From: Deinococcus hopiensis KR-140 | Lineage (GTDB): Bacteria; Deinococcota; Deinococci; Deinococcales; Deinococcaceae | DNA length: 64,000 nucleotides | Direction: 5' to 3' | NCBI RefSeq assembly: GCF_900176165.1 | Contig: NZ_FWWU01000009.1 | Location: 601,001-665,000 of the forward strand | In this document: positions 8,512-17,655 of the stretch, piece by piece | Layout: each line of letters opens with the position of its first letter | Position numbering within the stretch: position 1 is the first letter of the stretch | The notes under the pieces: model-generated | Told to the model about the DNA's origin: nothing | Databases searched by the model: none | Seen by the model: only the letters and a program-made list of their open reading frames with translations | Translations under genes and position numbers: made by a program

Positions 8512-9795
8512 GTGCGTGTACTACAGCCCTGGTGGATGGCCATATATAGCTTTATGGCAATAGTGTTATTTTCCCTATTGCCTCCCTCAGTCTACTCTTT
8601 TTATACAAAAGAGAGAGACATAATGTACTTGAATGAAAAATTCTATGTCTTTGCTCTGGCGTGCACTCTCGTTTTTTGCCTTATATCATTGATCTCTGCG
8701 AGGCTAACCTCTGTTCTTCCTGGCTTCAGAATAATTAGACCTTATCGAGTATTTTATTTTCTTTCAATATTAAATGTAGGCCTCTCTTTAGTAAAGATTG
8801 CCTACATTCAAATCTCCTTTGGTCTGGGACAGATCTTTTCGTCTTACTTTGGTAACACGGCAGGATATACTGTAAAAGACGAATTAAATGAGGTGATAGC
8901 CGGAGGGAAAATTGGATGGATTGGCGATGCTACTTTGGGAGCAATGTGCGGGATACTATGGATTTATTTCTACCTCTTGAGGCGCAGAAAAACCGATACC
9001 ACTATTCTACTATTTAATATACTACTTTTCACTATTTCTGCGTTTCTCTCGCTCGCTCGAGATTCTCTCACTACACTTGTAATTGTAGGATTTATTGTTT
9101 ATCTTTCCTCGATTGATGGGAATAGCTTGAAGAGGTTGTATAAATCGGTAAGAGCAATTCTACTATCACTAATTGTTGTAACAAGTTTATTCTATGTAAT
9201 TGATTCTGCCAGGAATAAAACTAGCGGGCAGAATGAATTCATAGCACAATTAATTGGCTATTTTCCTGCCTCTGTTAATAGGGGGGCCGCAGTGGTAGGA
9301 GGACAATTGGTATATCCCAATAATAATTCTGGGTACTACTCTACCCAGTTTATATGGGATCTGCCCCTTATGTCTCGATTGCTTGCGCTTCCCGAGAACG
9401 CCCGTCAGGTTGGTCTTGATATACCACTAACGCCTGGCGAGAACTGGAAGGAACAATTCGCACACGTTCGCAGTTATGGGTTTAATCAAAGATACATATG
9501 GGCAACAATATATGGTTTTACGTTTAACGATTTTAAATGGGGTTCAATAATATATTTTGGGCTATACGGCGTTATTATTGGGTTACTCTACTCCAGCTAT
9601 AGAAAAAATTCAATTTTTGGTACTTTTTTATATCCATTTGGATTGGCCACAATAGTAAAATGGGTGAGCGTCTCAGCTTTTTCTCAAAGGGTCACGCTTA
9701 TCATTCTGGCGCTGGTCTTTTTGACTCTTTGTATAGATAGAATTAAGTTGACAAGAAAGGTTTACGATGAGAAAAGTTTCTCTGCTGGCCTTTGA
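8512..9795 (+). CDS. Oligosaccharide repeat-unit polymerase (Wzy-like)
   Basis: A 427-residue protein with roughly a dozen hydrophobic helices and a larger hydrophilic loop in the second half (around residues 245-330), the typical Wzy layout. It carries the short SLARDS/T motif seen in this polymerase group. It would join lipid-linked repeat units on the outer face of the inner membrane. The GTG start directly follows the TGA of the glycosyltransferase gene. The 3' end overlaps the next gene by 29 nt. It is the only such polytopic protein in the + strand cluster besides the flippase, which supports the call. Confidence 0.75.
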   Translation: MRVLQPWWMAIYSFMAIVLFSLLPPSVYSFYTKERDIMYLNEKFYVFALACTLVFCLISLISARLTSVLPGFRIIRPYRVFYFLSILNVGLSLVKIAYIQISFGLGQIFSSYFGNTAGYTVKDELNEVIAGGKIGWIGDATLGAMCGILWIYFYLLRRRKTDTTILLFNILLFTISAFLSLARDSLTTLVIVGFIVYLSSIDGNSLKRLYKSVRAILLSLIVVTSLFYVIDSARNKTSGQNEFIAQLIGYFPASVNRGAAVVGGQLVYPNNNSGYYSTQFIWDLPLMSRLLALPENARQVGLDIPLTPGENWKEQFAHVRSYGFNQRYIWATIYGFTFNDFKWGSIIYFGLYGVIIGLLYSSYRKNSIFGTFLYPFGLATIVKWVSVSAFSQRVTLIILALVFLTLCIDRIKLTRKVYDEKSFSAGL

Positions 9796-10936
9796 AATTG
9801 TCTATTCCTCTGTAAAGAAGGGGGGAGGGTTGGAAATTAAGCGTCGACACAACGCTCTACTTGGGGAAAACATAGAATCAGCTGTTTGGAGCTATTCAAG
9901 ACGCACTGACAGGACGACTGGACCAGAGTACGAAACCCTATTACAGCGTACGCCTTTTTCCATCTTGGCCTTCCTGCTACCCTATCCTGTTGTCTCAAGG
10001 TCTCCCTCTGCCCAGGTCGTAGAAGTTTTCAATCAGACTGGAGAGGAGGGAGGTATAAATCTTATAGAAGGAATTCAATCGTCCCTGCTGGTTTTAAAGT
10101 TGAATAAGACGGCTCTCCGGAGGACGATACTCAGAATTCACAATTGGGAATCGAAATATCACCTCGAAATGTCCCTTGCCTCCCATGGAATTAGAAAACT
10201 CTTACATTATATTGTTTCAAAGCAATATCTATTATACGAAAGACACCTACTCAAGCGTGTGGATTGGGTATTCCACATCTCTGCAGATGAGTTAAAAGGA
10301 ATGCAAAAAGCGTTTTCTGCTCCCGTCTACCAGGCAAAACATGTACTGTGCCCACCCATCGCCAAAGCAGTTATAAATCCAGATTTTTCTAAGAAAACTG
10401 GAGAATTTGATAGTATATTTATCTTCGGTGATATGGGTATTCCTGGAAATGCGATAGGTATTGAGTGGTTTGTTGAGAAGGTGTGGAGCATACTACACAA
10501 GGAGTACACAGAATTGACTCTGCACATTGTTGGCCTGGGCTCTGAAAAAATACACGCAGATGGCGTGGTGGGTCATGGTTACGTCGATAGCCTCGAAGAG
10601 TTCATTTCTGGAATCAACTGCCTTTGTATTCTGCCAATCGCTTATGGAGGAGGGGTAAAAATTAAAACGATAGATGTTATGGCATCCGGTATGCCCACAA
10701 TCTATTCTACGAAAGCTCTTGAAGGGATCGTTGGGGTCTCTGAAATTTCTCCCTATGCCTTCGAGATTTTCGATGTTGACGACGCGACTACAATTTGCAG
10801 AATGGCTTTGCGCATGCCTGATGCTATTCGCAATAGATCTCGATATGCTCAGGAGCACACCCAAAGATTTTACAGTGAACAATCCTTCTTAAACTTGCTT
10901 CACAGTACTTCAAAATCAATGGAGAGTGTTAATTAA
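9767..10936 (+). CDS. Glycosyltransferase, GT4-like
   Basis: 389 residues. The C-terminal half shows the nucleotide-sugar-binding layout of Glyco_trans_4-type enzymes: FGDMGIPGNAIGIEWFVEKV, then a glycine-rich IAYGGGVKIKTIDVMASGMP and TKALEGI, which is the donor-binding region near the end. The N-terminal domain is divergent. It probably adds one sugar to the lipid-linked repeat unit in the cytoplasm. It overlaps the wzy-like gene by 29 nt and is followed by a GT2 gene, so it is co-transcribed in the cassette. Linkage and sugar cannot be assigned. Confidence 0.78.
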   Translation: MRKVSLLAFEIVYSSVKKGGGLEIKRRHNALLGENIESAVWSYSRRTDRTTGPEYETLLQRTPFSILAFLLPYPVVSRSPSAQVVEVFNQTGEEGGINLIEGIQSSLLVLKLNKTALRRTILRIHNWESKYHLEMSLASHGIRKLLHYIVSKQYLLYERHLLKRVDWVFHISADELKGMQKAFSAPVYQAKHVLCPPIAKAVINPDFSKKTGEFDSIFIFGDMGIPGNAIGIEWFVEKVWSILHKEYTELTLHIVGLGSEKIHADGVVGHGYVDSLEEFISGINCLCILPIAYGGGVKIKTIDVMASGMPTIYSTKALEGIVGVSEISPYAFEIFDVDDATTICRMALRMPDAIRNRSRYAQEHTQRFYSEQSFLNLLHSTSKSMESVN

Positions 10937-10937
10937 G

Positions 10938-11849
10938 ATGAGAGTTTGTGTTATTGTGCCAACATTAAATCCTAGTTTGCTCGAGCTGTCCCTTCTCGTT
11001 TCGAGGGTAAAAGCGAACAGAGAGCATGATGTTCGGGTACTGTGTATCGACTCCGGCTCCCGGGAGTCGGAGATCATAAAGTGCTTTGCAGACGAATTTA
11101 TTTCTATCTCTCCAAACGAATTCGACCATGGGGGCACCAGGAACAAAGCCGCCCTACTGGCACAGGATGCGGAAATTCTAATATTTATGACGCAGGATGC
11201 CGTTCCCATTGATGAGTCAATGGTGGCGAGGCTTATTGAGCCTCTTGGAGATGATGTCGTCGCCGCTTATGCTCGACAGCTCCCAAAGCGAGATGCCAAG
11301 CACCTAGAGGCGATTACCCGCTTGACAAACTATCCACCTGTATCTCAAATCAAGAATATGGACTCCCTAAAACTGCTCGGCGTAAAGAACTTTTTTTTCT
11401 CTAACGTCTGTTCGGCAGTAGATAGGGATCAGTTTTTTTCTTTAGGGGGTTTTCCTGAACATATTATCATGAATGAGGATATGGCTTTCGCTGCAAACGC
11501 CATTAGAAATGGCAAATCAATACAGTACGCAGCCAATGCGGAAGTGTACCACTCTCACAACTATTCCTTATTGCAGCAATTTAGAAGGAATTTCGATGTT
11601 GGTGTTTTTTTTCGAGACTACGCACGGCAGGTCGAGGCTGGTAAAGTAGGGACGGCGGGAGCAAGATTCGTTTTGGATCAGGTTTCTGCTCTCGCGAAAG
11701 ATGGTCGCTGGTCTATAATTCCTGAAGCGGTGCTTGAAGCGGGAGTAAAGTTTCTAGGCTTTCAGTTCGGACAAAGGTACAGTCTTTTTCCAGTAAAGGT
11801 GCGGAAAAAGATGAGCATGCACAGTTTCTACTGGCAGGGGAGGAAGTAG
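10938..11849 (+). CDS. GT2-family glycosyltransferase, rhamnosyltransferase-like
   Basis: Classic GT-A start (MRVCVIVPTLNPS), an acidic DSGS near residue 38, a TQDA metal-binding motif at 85-88 and NEDMAF around 180. These features resemble rhamnosyltransferases, which fits the rmlBACD genes directly downstream, but the donor remains inferred. An in-frame GTG at 10926 lies inside the previous gene; ATG at 10938 is preferred because GGAGAG at 10921-10926 precedes it and the protein then starts at the conserved strand. It is the last gene of the A+T-rich cassette; its ATG lies just after the previous stop and its stop adjoins rmlB. Confidence 0.8.
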   Translation: MRVCVIVPTLNPSLLELSLLVSRVKANREHDVRVLCIDSGSRESEIIKCFADEFISISPNEFDHGGTRNKAALLAQDAEILIFMTQDAVPIDESMVARLIEPLGDDVVAAYARQLPKRDAKHLEAITRLTNYPPVSQIKNMDSLKLLGVKNFFFSNVCSAVDRDQFFSLGGFPEHIIMNEDMAFAANAIRNGKSIQYAANAEVYHSHNYSLLQQFRRNFDVGVFFRDYARQVEAGKVGTAGARFVLDQVSALAKDGRWSIIPEAVLEAGVKFLGFQFGQRYSLFPVKVRKKMSMHSFYWQGRK

Positions 11850-12887
11850 ATGACACCAATCAAGAGAATGCTCGTAACGGGTGGTTGTGGTTTTATCGGC
11901 AGTAACTTCGTACGCTACTGGCTGAAACAGCATCCTGAAAGCCAAGTGGTGGTCTACGACAAGTTGACCTACGCCGGACGCAAGGAGAACCTGCATGACC
12001 TCTGGGAGAACGACAACCTGAGTCTGGTGGTGGGGGATATCGGCGATTTGACACTTGTGCGCCGAACCTGTGAGGAGCGGGAAATCGACCTGATCGTCAA
12101 CTTTGCTGCTGAAACCCATGTGGATCAGAGCATCCTGGGCCCACTGGTCTTTACAGACACGAATGTGCGGGGCACCCACGTGCTCCTGGAAGTCGCGCGG
12201 GCGCTGGGCATTCGGCTGCACCACATCAGTACCGACGAGGTGTACGGCCATATCCCGGACGAGCACCAGAGCGTAGAGACCGACGAGCTCGCGCCGCGCA
12301 GCCCCTACGCAGCGAGCAAGGCTGCGGCAGACCAGCTGGTTCAGGCCTACTCCATCACCTACGGACTGCCCGTGACCATCACGCGTGGGGCCAACAACGT
12401 CGGGCCCTACCAGTACCCGGAAAAGGCGGTGCCACTATTTAGCACCAACGCCATTTTGGGAGAGCCACTTCCGGTTTACGGAGACGGGCGTCAGATGCGT
12501 GACTACGCACACGTATACGATCACTGCACGGGCATCGAGGCGGCACTGCTGCGGGGTGAGATCGGGCAGGTCTACAACGTGGGGACCGGGCGCGAGATGA
12601 CCAACCTGGAGATGGTGGACATTGTTCTGGAGACGCTGGGCAAGGACCACAGCCTGGTCAGACACGTAACGGACCGTCCTGGGCACGACCGGCGCTACTC
12701 CATGAACGTGGACAAGCTCAGGGCACTGGGCTGGGAACCAAAGTACGATCCCCGGCAGGCGGTCGCTGAGGCCGCGCGCTGGTATGCCGAGAACAGTTGG
12801 TGGTGGGAGCCGATTCGCAGCGGGGAATTCCGGGAATACTATGAGCGGCAGTACGCCAAGCGTCTCATTGGGACTGCGCCCCGATGA
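11850..12887 (+). CDS. rmlB: dTDP-glucose 4,6-dehydratase
   Basis: Second step of dTDP-L-rhamnose synthesis (dTDP-glucose to dTDP-4-keto-6-deoxyglucose). An extended SDR: NAD-binding GGCGFIGSNFVRYW near residue 9, NFAAETHVDQS, STDEVYG and catalytic YAASKAAAD, then TRGANNVGPYQYPEK. The 345-residue length is normal. Composition returns to high G+C within the first ~100 bp, marking the right edge of the imported cassette. The stop overlaps the rmlA start (ATGA), so rmlB-A-C-D are translationally coupled. Confidence 0.95.
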   Translation: MTPIKRMLVTGGCGFIGSNFVRYWLKQHPESQVVVYDKLTYAGRKENLHDLWENDNLSLVVGDIGDLTLVRRTCEEREIDLIVNFAAETHVDQSILGPLVFTDTNVRGTHVLLEVARALGIRLHHISTDEVYGHIPDEHQSVETDELAPRSPYAASKAAADQLVQAYSITYGLPVTITRGANNVGPYQYPEKAVPLFSTNAILGEPLPVYGDGRQMRDYAHVYDHCTGIEAALLRGEIGQVYNVGTGREMTNLEMVDIVLETLGKDHSLVRHVTDRPGHDRRYSMNVDKLRALGWEPKYDPRQAVAEAARWYAENSWWWEPIRSGEFREYYERQYAKRLIGTAPR

Positions 12888-13792
12888 CGGTGCCCACAGG
12901 AATTTCCCGCCGGGGCATCATCCTGGCTGGGGGGAGCGGCACACGGCTGTACCCAGCGACCCTGGCCGTGTCCAAGCAGTTGCTGCCCGTGTACGACAAG
13001 CCGATGATCTATTACCCGCTGTCTACATTGATGCTGGGCGGTATCCGGGACATCCTGATCATCTCGACGCCCGAGGACACCCCCCGCTTTCGCCAGTTGC
13101 TGGGCGACGGAAGCCAGTGGGGACTGCACTTGGAATATGCCGTTCAGCCCAGGCCCGAGGGTCTCGCACAGGCCTTTCTGATCGGCGAGGATTTCGTGCG
13201 TGGGCATGAGAGCGCCCTGATTCTGGGCGACAACATCTTTTACGGCAACGATCTCTCGGACCTCATGGCAGTGGCGAGTGCCCGGGAGAAGGGTGCGACG
13301 GTCTTTGCCTATCAGGTCAGCGACCCGGAGCGTTACGGCGTGGTGGAGTTCAACGATGCGGGCCGCGCGCTGTCCATTGAGGAAAAGCCGGCGCAGCCGA
13401 AGTCCGACTTTGCGGTAACTGGGCTGTACTACTACGACCGCAACGTGGTGGACATCGTCAAGGGAATTCGGCCCTCGCCGCGCGGGGAGTTGGAGATCAC
13501 CGACGTGAACAACGTGTACCTGTATGAGGGGCTGCTGGACGTGCAGCTGATGCGCCGCGGCTTCGCCTGGCTGGACACCGGGACGCACGAGAGCATGCTG
13601 GAAGCCAGCCTCTTTATTCAGACCATCGAGCACCGGCAGGGACTGAAGGTGGCCGCTCCCGAGGAGATCGCCTGGCGCAACGGCTGGATATCGACCGACA
13701 TGCTGCTCGAGCAGGCTGCGCGCCTGGCCAAGAACAGGTATGGGCAATACCTGCTGAAGATCACCCGCGAAAAGGGAGGACCCCATGACTGA
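12884..13792 (+). CDS. rmlA: Glucose-1-phosphate thymidylyltransferase, short form
   Basis: First step of the dTDP-rhamnose pathway: dTTP plus glucose-1-phosphate to dTDP-glucose. Signature LAGGSGTRLYPATLAVSKQL near residue 13, LGDNIFYG near 118, a VVEF...EKP region and GFAWLDTGTHESM, all in expected order. The 302-residue length matches the classical tetrameric RmlA and contrasts with the long-form relative at 1-802. ATG overlaps the rmlB stop by 4 nt, and its own end overlaps rmlC by 8 nt. Confidence 0.95.
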   Translation: MTVPTGISRRGIILAGGSGTRLYPATLAVSKQLLPVYDKPMIYYPLSTLMLGGIRDILIISTPEDTPRFRQLLGDGSQWGLHLEYAVQPRPEGLAQAFLIGEDFVRGHESALILGDNIFYGNDLSDLMAVASAREKGATVFAYQVSDPERYGVVEFNDAGRALSIEEKPAQPKSDFAVTGLYYYDRNVVDIVKGIRPSPRGELEITDVNNVYLYEGLLDVQLMRRGFAWLDTGTHESMLEASLFIQTIEHRQGLKVAAPEEIAWRNGWISTDMLLEQAARLAKNRYGQYLLKITREKGGPHD

Positions 13793-14354
13793 TATGCCGG
13801 CCACACAGGCGCAACACCGCATCCAACTCGCCCCAGCCTTTACCCAGGCCCTGAAGTTCGAGGCTTATCCCGCCTCGCCCCAGATTGAAGGGGTCTGGAC
13901 ACAGGCGCTCCGCAAGAATCGCAGCGAGAATGGCGCATTTATGGAGTACCTGCGCCTGGATGAGCAGGGCGTGCAGCAGTTGCCGGGGCAGCTTGTTCCG
14001 CGGCAGATCAGCGTGTCCTGGGCAGCACCGAGCCGCATCAACGCCTTCCACATTCACGTGAAGGAAGAGCAGAACGAAATCTGGTGTGTGATCAGCGGTC
14101 AGCTGACCGTCTGGTTGGTCGATTGCCGAGCGGGCAGTCCGACGCTGGGGGTGCAGCGCAAGCTGGTGCTGAGCGGTGAGCAGCCTACGATGGTGCATAT
14201 TCCGAGCGGTGTGGCCCACGGCTACCAAGCGGGTGACGCTGGGGCCACCCTGATCTACACCATGGACGCCCAGTTCAACCTCGCCGATCCCAACGAGGGC
14301 CGCTTGCCCTGGAACTTCTTCGGCGAGGCCCTGTGGGCGGAGGACCGCGGGTGA
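13785..14354 (+). CDS. rmlC: dTDP-4-dehydrorhamnose 3,5-epimerase
   Basis: Cupin epimerase acting on dTDP-4-keto-6-deoxyglucose. The cupin region holds the catalytic-type histidine in NAFHIHVKEEQNEIWCVISG and the second strand motif IPSGVAHGY; the C-terminal ADPNEGRLPW segment is also family-typical. At 189 residues it is normal in size, although the N-terminal ~70 residues differ from the best-known enterobacterial RmlC. Position between rmlA and rmlD supports the call. It overlaps rmlA by 8 nt and its TGA overlaps the GTG of rmlD. Confidence 0.88.
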   Translation: MTDMPATQAQHRIQLAPAFTQALKFEAYPASPQIEGVWTQALRKNRSENGAFMEYLRLDEQGVQQLPGQLVPRQISVSWAAPSRINAFHIHVKEEQNEIWCVISGQLTVWLVDCRAGSPTLGVQRKLVLSGEQPTMVHIPSGVAHGYQAGDAGATLIYTMDAQFNLADPNEGRLPWNFFGEALWAEDRG

Positions 14355-15079
14355 AGATCCTGCTGACCCGGGGGGGTGGGCGGTTGGGCACCGAGTTGCG
14401 CGCCCTGCTGCCCGGGATTGTCGCTCCGTCCTCGGCGGAGATGGACGTGACAAACGCGGCGCAGGTCCTGGCGGTGGCCGAGCGGGAACGCCCGGACGTG
14501 GTGGTCCACGCAGCGGCCTACACCAACGTGGGGGGGGCCGAACGCGAGCGGGACGCCTGCTGGCGCGTCAATGTGGTGGGCACCCGCCACGTGGCGGCGG
14601 CGGCGGACGCGGTAGGCGCGAAGCTGGTTCACATCAGCACCGATTACGTCTTTGGCGGTGAGCGCGGCAATTACGGGGAAGAGGACACGCCGGGTCCGGT
14701 GGTCAACTACTACGCCCTGACCAAGCTGGTGGCTGAGGAAGCCGCTCGCGCGGCCAAGCGTTTCCTCATCCTACGGACCAGCTTTCGCCCCAGAGAATTT
14801 GCCTATCCTGTGGCGTTCAGCGACGTGTTCACCAGTCAGGACTACGTGGACATCATCGCGCCAGAGATCGCCCTGGTCGTTCAGCACGCTCGAGAAGTCG
14901 GGGAGCCGGTGCTGCACATCGTCACCGAGCGCAAAAGCGTATACGAGCTGGCACGCCGCCGCAAGCCCGACGTACAGGAAGGGACACGGGCGCAGGCTGG
15001 GGTGACCCTGCCCGGCGACGTGAGTCTGAATACGGACCGGTGGCAGGTCCTGCGGCAGGAACTGCTGTCCAGGAGCTGA
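14351..15079 (+). CDS. rmlD: dTDP-4-dehydrorhamnose reductase-like SDR
   Basis: Last step to dTDP-L-rhamnose. NAD(P)-binding start ILLTRGGGRLGTEL, then HAAAYTNVGGAER, HISTDYVFGGERG and the catalytic YYALTK. The start is taken as GTG 14351 because GGAGGA at 14339-14344 precedes it and it overlaps the rmlC stop; an upstream in-frame GTG at 14333 would lie inside rmlC. The protein (242 residues) is about 50 residues shorter than typical RmlD, mainly in the C-terminal substrate domain, and the first motif reads TRGGGRLG where TGxxGxLG is usual. Role is inferred from family and operon. Confidence 0.85.
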   Translation: MKILLTRGGGRLGTELRALLPGIVAPSSAEMDVTNAAQVLAVAERERPDVVVHAAAYTNVGGAERERDACWRVNVVGTRHVAAAADAVGAKLVHISTDYVFGGERGNYGEEDTPGPVVNYYALTKLVAEEAARAAKRFLILRTSFRPREFAYPVAFSDVFTSQDYVDIIAPEIALVVQHAREVGEPVLHIVTERKSVYELARRRKPDVQEGTRAQAGVTLPGDVSLNTDRWQVLRQELLSRS

Positions 15080-15176
15080 GGTGAAGTTCTGGACCAGGGG
15101 CTTCCAGGTCAACTTCGTCTCACCAGCCTCCCAGTTCGCCCATGACTTTCCCGAGCCCCGGCGTTCCCCCTCGGCG

Positions 15177-15252
15177 CGCCGAACTGCATTCGGCGTTGCG
15201 GACCGACGGACCCGAATGAACGTTGGTGGAGGGACCATCAACGTTCATTCGG
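15177..15252. terminator. Tandem hairpins between convergent polysaccharide genes
   Basis: Two inverted repeats fill the 176-bp gap between the convergent rmlD and the gene at 15256. The first pairs 15177-15183 with 15189-15195. The second, stronger one has 14-bp arms at 15212-15225 and 15239-15252 with a 13-nt loop. Neither has a proper T-tract. They may act as a bidirectional terminator, but this is uncertain. Confidence 0.45.
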
Positions 15253-15255
15253 CGA

Positions 15256-16188
15256 TCAAGGGGGCGTTCCCGCTTGAAGTCGGCCGGCCCGAAACAGCAG
15301 GCGGTAGATCAGAGCCAGGAGCAGGAGGGTAAGGGCGGCCGCCAGGGTGAGCGCTCCGTGGGGAGAGAGCGGCGGGGGTGACGTCAGTTCCAGGCGCTGG
15401 ACGTAAAAGGGGGCTGCGCCGTACAGCCGTTCAAGCTCGGCCACGCTGTCATTGGGCGTGGCGCCCCGTGGAACACCGGACGTGGCGGTGATGGTCACGC
15501 GGTGAAGCCGTCCGTCCAGCGCCAGGGGCACCCGTCCGGAGAGGAGGGGACTGGGTCCCGTCGGTTGGAGGACTTTGACGACCTTGTCATCCAGGCGGAT
15601 GCTCAAAACCTGCGCTTTTTTAGCGGTGACCAGGCTGTAGGCCAGCTCTCCGGGGCCCCGCTTCGTGGAAAAAAAGGTGACCTGGCCAAAGGGAGCGGGC
15701 CAGTACGCCTTCGGACCCGGCGATTCGAGGGTTCCGTAGAAAGAAGGCTGAGCCGGAGAGGTCAACCCGCTTACTGGGGCAAAGGAGAGATCAAAGAACG
15801 CGGTGGAGAGGTCGCTCGGGTCGCCTGGAGCGAAGGGAGTTCTTCCTGGGAAACGGTTGCTGCCGTTGGTTTCAAAGCTCAGTTCGTTGAGACCGCGCTT
15901 CAGGAAGAGGGGCAGTTGAAGGGTGAGGTGTTTTTTCTCCTTCTGAGGTGGAATGGAGCCGGCGGACGTGCCGTTGAGCCGAATCAGAAGAGACTGGTTC
16001 TGGGCCGGCAATTCGAATTCCAGGCGCAGGGCAACCCAGCCGTCCCCCTCGGCCCTGAGCTTCAGGTTGCTCTTGAGGCCGAGCATCCAGCGGCCCCAGG
16101 GTTCCGGAGCACGAAAATGATTGAGCGACTGGAGCGAGAGGTCTGGCAAAACGCCGTCGAGGTGCGGGATGGGCTTGGCGCTCTTCAT
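15256..16188 (-). CDS. Hypothetical membrane-anchored protein with beta-rich ectodomain
   Basis: 310 residues from ATG 16188, chosen because it overlaps the stop of the upstream ligase-like gene (ATGA) instead of the upstream in-frame ATG at 16242, which lies inside that gene. No signal peptide is obvious, but there is one C-terminal hydrophobic helix (about residues 272-290, ALTLAAALTLLLLALIY) followed by a short basic tail, suggesting a tail-anchored protein. The remainder is rich in alternating hydrophobic/polar residues, as in beta-sandwich domains. I do not recognise a family. Tight coupling to an O-antigen-ligase-like gene suggests a role in polysaccharide attachment or glycosylation. 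Confidence 0.6.
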   Translation of the reverse strand: MKSAKPIPHLDGVLPDLSLQSLNHFRAPEPWGRWMLGLKSNLKLRAEGDGWVALRLEFELPAQNQSLLIRLNGTSAGSIPPQKEKKHLTLQLPLFLKRGLNELSFETNGSNRFPGRTPFAPGDPSDLSTAFFDLSFAPVSGLTSPAQPSFYGTLESPGPKAYWPAPFGQVTFFSTKRGPGELAYSLVTAKKAQVLSIRLDDKVVKVLQPTGPSPLLSGRVPLALDGRLHRVTITATSGVPRGATPNDSVAELERLYGAAPFYVQRLELTSPPPLSPHGALTLAAALTLLLLALIYRLLFRAGRLQAGTPP

Positions 16189-17339
16189 GGGGGGGCCTTC
16201 ACCTTGATTCCTGCGAGAGTCAGGCCGACGGCCACCCACCACAGTTCAGCAAAATGTTGACTGGGAAGGGCAATCACCACGTCGACCATATTGATGGCTG
16301 TAAATCCGTACAAGATGGCCACGGTCAGCGCGTCTCTCAGGTGGGCTGACCACCACAGGGCGTAGCCCACCACCAGGGCCAGGCCAGCCAGACCGAGAAC
16401 TCCGGTTTCAAGTAACCACTGCAGCCAGGCGTTGTGGGCAGTCAACCAAAGGCTGCTCCAGCGGACCAGGGAGGCGGGGCAGGCGACGCCGTTGCGTTCC
16501 AACGTCGGGGTGAGCAGGCAGCCGTCTTTGAGGAGAAAGGTCAGCCGTTCTCCCCCCTGGTAAACGCCCACTCCACCGATGGGAGAGGTCTGCCAGGCCT
16601 GAATGGCGTCCCGCCAGATGTAGTTCCGCCCCGTGGTCTGATCGTTGAGCAGGCGTTCCACCGGGAGGATGGGCAGCTCGGCGCCCTGGGTCAGGCTGGC
16701 GAAGCCCAGGCCGACGATGGCCGGCAGCAGGAGCCACCAGCGCCGCTGCCGGCCAGCGAAGGCCAAGACCGCCAGGCTCCCCACGGTCAGGGCGAGCAGG
16801 GGTCCCCGGCTCCCCGTGGCCAGGAAAGTCGCCACAACGAAGAACACGGCGGGAACGCGCCACCACAGCGCGCTTCCCTGCCAGAAGACGATCAGCCACA
16901 GCGCCACCACCGCCACGAGCCCAAGAGACACGATGAAGTAGTAGGGATGGCCCAGCCGTTCCTGTACCCCGCCCAGCCCCTGGGTGCTCAGCGTGTACAC
17001 CCAGGCGGTCACACAGACGGCCAGCTGTCCCCAGAGCAGGGGGCGGAGGTTGCGGCTGTCACGCAGGTAGGCGCCCGCTCCGATCATGGCGAAGATCACC
17101 AGCGTCCGCGCCGCAGCCAAGCCCAGGGACAGCAGGGGGCGTGGCGTGAAGAGGGCGGCGATCAGCTGCGTCGCCGCGAAGAAAAACAGCACCTGCCGTG
17201 CCCGCAGTGGCAGGAAGCGCAGCAGCGGAAGGCTGCCGAGAGCGGCGGCGTAAAGCGCCGGAAATACGGGAATGATGGCGAGAAACCAGCTGACCCAGCG
17301 CGGCGGTGTGAAGGAGGGAGCGTCTGGGGAAGAACTCAC
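16185..17339 (-). CDS. O-antigen ligase/polymerase-like membrane protein (WaaL/Wzy family)
   Basis: About 384 residues with ten or more hydrophobic helices and, in the second half, the long loop typical of WaaL/Wzy/PglL-type proteins. That loop includes GRNYIWRDAIQAWQTSPIGGVG and later WLTAHNAWLQWLLETG with the characteristic HN-x4-L pattern. It would transfer or polymerise undecaprenyl-linked glycans on the outer face of the inner membrane. The longest frame would run into the tRNA-Glu gene; GTG 17339 is preferred because a TATACT box lies 7 nt upstream (17347-17352). It is convergent to the rml genes and overlaps the following gene by 4 nt. Confidence 0.75.
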   Translation of the reverse strand: MSSSPDAPSFTPPRWVSWFLAIIPVFPALYAAALGSLPLLRFLPLRARQVLFFFAATQLIAALFTPRPLLSLGLAAARTLVIFAMIGAGAYLRDSRNLRPLLWGQLAVCVTAWVYTLSTQGLGGVQERLGHPYYFIVSLGLVAVVALWLIVFWQGSALWWRVPAVFFVVATFLATGSRGPLLALTVGSLAVLAFAGRQRRWWLLLPAIVGLGFASLTQGAELPILPVERLLNDQTTGRNYIWRDAIQAWQTSPIGGVGVYQGGERLTFLLKDGCLLTPTLERNGVACPASLVRWSSLWLTAHNAWLQWLLETGVLGLAGLALVVGYALWWSAHLRDALTVAILYGFTAINMVDVVIALPSQHFAELWWVAVGLTLAGIKVKAPP

Positions 17340-17346
17340 GCCCGTC

Positions 17347-17352
17347 AGTATA
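17347..17352 (-). promoter_or_regulatory. -10 box TATACT, leaderless layout
   Basis: Minus-strand TATACT lies 7 nt before GTG 17339, and no Shine-Dalgarno sequence is present. This sets the start of the ligase-like gene. Confidence 0.5.
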
Positions 17353-17423
17353 GAGACGGCGGCTCCAGGGGGACCAAAGGAAAAACTCCCGCCACAGCGT
17401 GAGCTGAAAGCGGGAGACTTTCT

Positions 17424-17510
<87 letters not shown>

Positions 17511-17655
17511 TTTTGCGAGCGCTGGAGCGCATTTCGCTGACTGCCTTTCAAGGGGTGCCGTTTCCGGCACGCACAGAAGAATACGGGAGGAACTCGAATT
17601 CGTCAAGCGTGCGTGGCCACCCTGAGGCTTGTTAGAGTGGGGAAACGGAGAATAC

